Source of the DNA: Mnemiopsis leidyi
Lineage: Eukaryota; Ctenophora; Tentaculata; Lobata; Bolinopsidae
Length of the DNA stretch: 64,000 bases
Assembly: GCA_000226015.1 (NCBI GenBank)
Contig: JH153573.1
Span: 228,973-292,972, forward strand
Reading direction: 5' to 3'
A program made the position numbers and the translations under genes. Positions within the stretch are counted from its first letter, which is position 1; each line of letters begins with the position of its first letter. Of the stretch, positions 58,601 through 64,000 are shown one piece after another. Below the pieces are notes generated by a model. It was not told where the DNA came from and did no database searches. It was given only the letters and a program-made list of their open reading frames with translations.

Positions 58601-61600
58601 AAACTGCATGTCTACTGCATGTCTACTGCATGTCCTGTGTGTACTTTAGTGTGTAGTCTGTGTGTAGCACGTCATCTAATGGGGACAGAGGCCTGCTTGT
58701 CAATTTGTCAATTTGTGAGCGGCAGAGTGCAGAGCATTGAAACACTCTGTAACTCTCTCTATTCTCATCAGTGTGGTGATGTTGTCACACTTATATCCAG
58801 TCTCACTGATTAATGAAGATGTAGGGTGTGTTGTATATGATAGTGACGTGTCCAATATTACAGTTCGGTTAAGATTAGAAGTTCTATTTCTACGAATATT
58901 TCTCAGGAAAACAGCAGTTTTCTCATGTTTCCAGCCATCTGTCCTCCCAATATTTACTATTATTGACCCTCATGATACTACTAAACTAAGTACTTGAAAC
59001 ATTGGGAAGGCTCCACAATTCTGTTCTCATCAAGTCTGTCTGTCTGACACAAACCCCCAGCTCCACAAACCTACTGCTTGTGAAGTCAGCCCTGTATCAC
59101 TGTCACGTGACTATAATTTGTCCTCTGTACGGTGAAGAGAACCGGAACTTGTCAGTTTAACTCTCTCTCCGTGTAGAGGAATAGGGCGCTCGTCATGGGA
59201 CTTTCATATAGATCTAGTCTAATATTAGTCACGTGACTTAGAAATTGAAGATTTAATTTGTTGTAAATGTGTATTGTAGCTCAGCCAGGTTTTGGTTTTT
59301 CAAGGGATTAGACGAATCCAATAGAGAAGCTTTCAGCTCAGATCGATATTAAAATACACGCTGATTGACATATGTGTAATAATTGTGACGTTGCTGTTTG
59401 ACGAATAAAAATTGACGAATAAAAATAAATCTACCTAATGGATTATCATGTAAAACAAATTATGTCAAGATCCCATTTTCATGCACGTTGGAACTCTGCC
59501 AGTAACTACTGTCAGAGTGTTCGCGGTAAAATGTCTCTTTAGTTTTGCTTGTTCCAGGCCGGATTTATGCTTGATTGTAACACGGTCAGTAAGAAGTTTC
59601 GAAGGAAAAAAGTCTCAGTAAATTACTTTTACATGCAAATCTGTCCAAGTGTAAACATCTGGCTGTTTTTACATGTTTTCTTGACAGCTTTGATAATATC
59701 CAACTTCTTTAAAAATTAAATGTGGAAAAATATTCATTAGAAGGTTCAAGGTGGATTAAAGAAATAATGAAATATACAGTGGTTGAGTGGACGTAGAACG
59801 TCCACTTCGAAGCTTTGGACGCTAAAAGCGAACTGCAAAGTGAGCAAGGCCGGTTTTAAAACGGTTTAAATGAACATACCTGCTACCGCATATTCTTTAG
59901 AAAACAGTCAGTGTCTAACACTTTGTCAGGTTGAGACTTCATACTCACTGATTTGGAAACCTGCCTTTTGAAATATCCATACCTGGAAATCTTATGTGGG
60001 GATGATGAAGAGAAATATTCCAGGGTAAAATACTTCTAAATTATTATTTGGTTCAGTGGTTCTTGTGAGTTGTAATTATACGGATTTGTGGTTCAGGTTG
60101 TAATCATGCTGATATAGCCATGTTATCCCCTGGCGTGCTAAAACGGTGTGACGTTGATTCACATTCTAGTTCCTGTTTAAGTTACAATATTGTGAAAATC
60201 TTCAGCAGTACTATGTGTAGTTTGGTAAGATCTACAGTTTTGTAAGTTTTGTAAGATCTTCTGGTCACTTCAACCGAGAGATTACATCATAGTAGAGAAC
60301 TTTATTTCCGTAAAAAGGACGAGAGGAATGCAGGAATGTGACCCAGTTATCAAGTAACTTGAACCTCCTACTCCAGATAAGTCGGAGTACATTAAACCCT
60401 CACCATGACCACACTCTGACTCAACAGTCAGGATAATTACCTAATTAATGGTTAATTAAGTCGCAGTTGAGGGTCTGGTAGCAGCTAACCTTGTTGACAA
60501 GCAGAGCAATGTCACGGTCAACTATACCAACTGTAGTTTAGTCAGACCAGGGTGTGCTGGGAAGAGCGGAGGTCTGCCTATCCTACTGCCTACTTGACCT
60601 CACTTTACCACCTGATTGTTGTAATGAGCCTTTCAGCGGCTAGCTGGTGGTTTGGTGATCTGATCGTTAGGTCAGACGGTTTGTTGCTTTCTTGACATTC
60701 CTTTGTTTCCCAACTTTAGAGTTGGAAAACCTTTAAAGGGGAATACAAAAGTACCTGCTGAAAACTTAAAGGATTTAAAAAAATTCGTTGTATTGCTTTC
60801 TTTGAAATGTAGAACGTTATCATAAAAGATAATTCCCGGTCAACATAAAATATTTTCTAAAAGTAGGTATTGTTGTGTAAGTGGATCAGTCGGATATACG
60901 TAGGTTAATAATAGACAGAAAAATGTGTTTATTAATATAGTTTATTATACTCCATTACAATTAACAACGAATCGACCTCGATTCAGATAATTTTGGGATC
61001 TGCAAAACAAGTTTTTGGAAAAACTCCTCAAGACATCCAATACTCCAAATTAGATTTAAAAAGTCCCCTGTCTACATTATGTAAATACCGTGAGAAGATG
61101 CTGCAAGTTACAAAGTTTCCGTACAACCTAGGTCAGACATTAAGTAACTACACAGTGACACACGCAATATTGTAAGTAATATCAGTTCTGTAGTACCTGG
61201 TACCTAGTACTTGATACTTCACACATATAGGATGTAGAATTAGCAGTATCCTCACACATATCTTCAGTGTTGCAGATCACAGTGACCTCATAACTTTCTC
61301 CGGTGTATGATGATCGTTCTTATCTCATCGTATCTCGATACATGGGTACCTCTGTGACATGTACTTTACTGCACACAATTGAAACGGATAACGTAATACA
61401 TGATGAACTGTTAGCCACATGAAAAACAGAAGGATGTGTTCTACAGAAATTGATTATGTGCACGTCAAACCGCATAATTCGCCACATTTTTATTTCATAC
61501 ATATTATAATTTCCATATCAGCATATCGTGTGGAAAGTCGGGTAAATTTACGCCGTCAAGTTTATATTTAGATTAGGAGACCTGGCCGCAAACCGACATT

Positions 61601-63971
61601 AGTAAAGTTTGGTTAACCGCTAGAAGCTGAGCTAAGCATGAGCTATAGCTAGATCTTAAACAGTTAAACACATTGTCACTTTCACAGATTGCATAATGCA
61701 CTGGAGTTCGAAAATAGTGAACCCTGTTGCACTGAAAACATCGTCACAGTAAATACAGCAGCAGTAAATACAGCAGCGAATAGAATTAAACTTCAGTCTA
61801 TTTGTAAATCAGATCACTGTATTAATCAGCAAGCAGTGCTTCAAGAAGGCACGTTTTAAAAACTCCCATCATATTCACTGAGATTTTGTTTAAAACTTTT
61901 TCACTACTTGCTGTGACGGATCATGATAATTTGAAAATTTCAACCCAAAATCTTGATCGAAGAAATCTAATTGACACGCAAATAACGATCTAAAAATTGG
62001 ATTAGTTGATGGCTCAGTCCCTACATTTAAAATTTGACGAATTGTAATATAACTATATTTGACAAATAAATGCCAGGTAAGATAGAGAAATACTGACAAA
62101 CTCTCTTATTTCAGTGCGAGAACTACCGACAATCGAGCGACGCCTGGAACTTGTACACAGCCAGCTCTGTTGTCACACAGACTACACAGTTCCCCATCTA
62201 CTACGAGCTCAAGAAGTCAGTTTCTAATTCCGTTTTCTTCCTTATCTTTCTTTTCTTCCTTTTTATCTGTTTCTCTGCTGAGGGTTAAGGTTACACCAGC
62301 TCCTTCATTTTCACGATCTTGATTCGCTTACTCGTATGTACAACCATTTGCCTGAGATAAAATTACTTTTCCCGCATATGCAGTAAACCTTCACATATAT
62401 ATAGCGTGAGTTAGTAAAACTTTCTCACAAGAATCTATTAGTACATACACCACACAGCCAGGAGTATATTTGACCTATTTAGTCGAGTTAGCACTTGTAC
62501 ATTGTATTTAGGAAGTACGTACCGTACCATTTACCTTGACTGTGATTTGAAGGTCTTCTTTTTAACGTCTGTTTACACTTGTTTACACACCATGTGTAAA
62601 CCTTCCCCCTAACGTCAAATGTCAGACTTTAAACTGCTGAAAGGAAATGTAGACTACTTCATTGCTGGTTCAGAGAGATAGAGCTATGTCTTCCTAGTTG
62701 GTGTGGGAAAAACGGAGTTGTAAGAACGGAAAACTGAACAAAGCGAGGTGTACTTATGTACTAGTGCAGTGTACCAATGTATTGTACTAGTGCAGTGTAC
62801 CAATGTATTGTACCAATGTATTGTACGGCATATTGTACCGACATAGTGTTGGCTCAGATCAGAGATTTTACGTATACTTAAATAATTTTCCTGCTTGTCG
62901 TAATACGGTAATACACCATATAGTCATCTTTAAAAATGAAGCAATAACTGTGAAGAAACATTCTGAAACAGTATAGATCAATGATCTGAATACTTAAACC
63001 TCATCAAAAAACATCTGTTACATTGGCCAAGCATTGCACTTAAATCACACTCAATATTCTCATTATTCGCTCTTTTAAAAACCTTTGATTAATCAGAAAA
63101 GCTATAGCTATAGAATACCAAGCTATAGAAAGTTCCTGCTAGCGATGTAACTGCTGGTAGTTTTGGCGGGAAAGTTAAAGATAAGTTAAAGTTAAGATTT
63201 TTTTAGTTAAAGATAAGTTGGGAGTTGTCTGTACTTGGGTGCAGGAAATTAATTCAGCCCTAATGTTGGGGTTATGGTGCACCCCCGTGCAGTAATGGCA
63301 TATTATCTACAAATGTGCGGATATTACTGGCAGTATAAGAGCCCGGTAAGACATAATGAGTAGAAATATAATAATTGTGCAGCCAAATAAAACGTCTACT
63401 TACCACATTTAAGGGACGATAGTTACAGTAGATTGACAAGTGAAACAATGTTTCATTATGTCTCGGATATTCTGGAAAGTTTGGGTATAACAACACTCAG
63501 GAACTAAATCGGGTACCACTGTCCACACCAGTGTAAATTTTAAGTAATAACAGTGTTTACACGTTAATTACTCGTTACTTACCCTCTAATTACCCGTTAA
63601 TTACCCGCAGGTTCACTACGATCCTAGCTGAGACAGTAGGACGACACACAGTCCTCTACGTTGGAACAAACAGTGGTACTGTAGAGAAACTTGTTATAAC
63701 TTCTTCCAACCAACTTGTCCTGTCGACCGAGTTTGTAGTTGCGGTATGTTCCCTATATTTGTGTGGTATTTTACAACAAACTCTAACTTTACTAATTGTT
63801 TGTAACTTCTAGAAGTCTCTGTGACGGTTTAACTTTGGAGTTTCAATTATGTAATTGATATTTGCCATGGACTTGTTACTATCCACAGACATGCATAAAT
63901 AGAAATGAAACCTTGGAATTTTACAGGATTCACATGTGCAAGTCAGATCTATGCAGTTCGCCAACTCCAGG
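40693..63971 (+). CDS. Semaphorin-like protein, 5' part (signal peptide and most of a sema domain), 10 exons; continues past the right edge
   Basis: Exons: 40693-40825, 40937-41115, 45400-45550, 46047-46229, 46698-46855, 47687-47859, 48004-48118, 62115-62215, 63611-63743, 63927-63971. All are GT-AG with matching phases and give 457 residues. The start MRIRTLLSLVFLECLCVLA is a signal peptide. Sema-domain marks follow: KMYVGAKSLLLSVDM (LYVGA), CGTQWECGNFITR (EC-NYI), LVACGTNYGKPE (CGTNAF-P), ELWLNKAKFVSSF with DFVYFVMREH, IGRVCKSDPG, FLSFTKTHITCKM, YAVCGYSIDDIDASFEGEY (AVCAF-DI-F-G) and VLYVGTNSGTVEKLVI, the closing blade seen in semaphorins (GTDxGxxxK). PSI, Ig or membrane parts would lie downstream. 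A plexin is possible, but the closing blade favours a semaphorin. It is a secreted or membrane guidance-type ligand by family. Confidence 0.87.
42841..42969. repeat. 33-bp tandem repeat, about four copies
   Basis: The unit resembles taacacacgtgcaataacaa plus tatgtgacacaga, about four copies with few changes. Each unit carries cacgtg, an E-box core. Confidence 0.9.
44466..44479. promoter_or_regulatory. RFX X-box-like palindrome in semaphorin intron 2
   Basis: GTTGTCATGGTAAC, one half-site perfect to GTNRCC-N2-RGYAAC and one base off in the other. Function is inferred from motif only. Confidence 0.35.
49120..49165. other. Perfect 16-bp inverted repeat
   Basis: TAGAGATGTCTGGAGA and TCTCCAGACATCTCTA with a 14-bp TA-rich spacer, in semaphorin intron 7. 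Confidence 0.9.
49980..50010. other. Perfect 13-bp hairpin with 5-base loop
   Basis: CATGCTAAGTGTT, loop GTAGT, AACACTTAGCATG, in semaphorin intron 7. It resembles a terminator-like fold but has no U run. Confidence 0.9.
51589..51665. promoter_or_regulatory. Cluster of RFX X-box-like motifs
   Basis: GTTGTCATGGCAAC (51652-51665) is one base off the symmetric X-box. GTAACCATAGAAAC (51589-51602) and a weaker CCATAGTAAC around 51614-51624 lie within 80 bp. Together they could form an intronic enhancer; this is motif evidence only. Confidence 0.4.
57613..57633. repeat. CA dinucleotide microsatellite
   Basis: About ten CA units without interruption in semaphorin intron 7. Confidence 0.95.
62216..63610 (+). 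other. Semaphorin intron 8 (1.4 kb) with a small tandem repeat
   Basis: Contains tandem units of about 28 bp at 62757-62830 (gtactagtgcagtgtaccaa, then tgtattgtac). Otherwise featureless. Confidence 0.6.
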
Positions 63972-64000
63972 GTAAGTTTTCTAGGATTATTCCATTTGTT

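Larger units (their letters stand above)
48119..62114 (+). other. Semaphorin intron 7 (14 kb)
   Basis: No gene recognised on either strand; all open frames are below 90 codons and lack splice-supported homology. It contains X-box-like motifs (51589-51665), two perfect hairpins (49120-49165, 49980-50010), a CA run at 57613-57633 and a short tandem pair at 58178-58232 (acagtcctgatcattacaca twice). Unlike the 7-10 and 35-40 kb regions it seems nearly free of the repeat families listed here. Confidence 0.5.

Overview
The window is animal nuclear DNA. It carries intron-rich genes with GT-AG junctions, a semaphorin-type sema domain, two class A-like seven-transmembrane receptors, and many short repeats and miniature transposons. 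The lineage cannot be fixed from sequence alone. Poorly placeable receptors, a cinnamyl-alcohol-dehydrogenase-type enzyme and genes nested in introns would fit a non-bilaterian animal such as a ctenophore or cnidarian, but that is a guess.

Layout. From 1 to 7292 (minus strand) lies the 5' part of DCAF1/VPRBP, with four exons in view. Intron 3 of DCAF1 holds a complete two-exon receptor gene on the same strand (1749-3156). DCAF1 exon 4 (675-894) sits between a 42-bp tandem array that repeats its 3' splice site and a 46-bp tandem array that repeats its 5' splice site. The 7.3-10.8 kb spacer is packed with mobile elements. They include a foldback element with telomere-like motifs at its centre and a family of ultra-short inverted-repeat elements, three of them nested inside one another.

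From 10815 to 34431 (minus strand) lies the whole of PRPF8, the core spliceosome protein. It has 28 exons and 2322 predicted residues, and every junction was placed by reading frame against the conserved protein. Two PRPF8 introns hold complete genes on the opposite strand. Intron 19 holds a three-exon zinc alcohol dehydrogenase (16716-18506) with one apparent frameshift at a run of six C. Intron 12 holds a two-exon receptor (25669-26899) lying between two direct copies of a repeat of about 215 bp.

From 34.4 to 40.7 kb is a repeat-rich spacer. It contains a 725-bp pogo-like miniature element with a TA duplication, a 280-bp hAT-like element with a perfect 8-bp duplication inserted in a SINE-like copy, further SINE-like copies and an assembly gap (37036-37297). 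From 40693 to the right edge (plus strand) is a semaphorin-like gene with a signal peptide. Ten exons covering most of a sema domain are visible and the gene continues beyond the window. Its 14-kb intron 7 has no gene I recognise but contains RFX X-box-like motifs and perfect hairpins.

The genes do not form one pathway. DCAF1 (ubiquitin ligase receptor) and PRPF8 (splicing) are housekeeping genes on the same strand, and their introns host unrelated receptor and metabolic genes.
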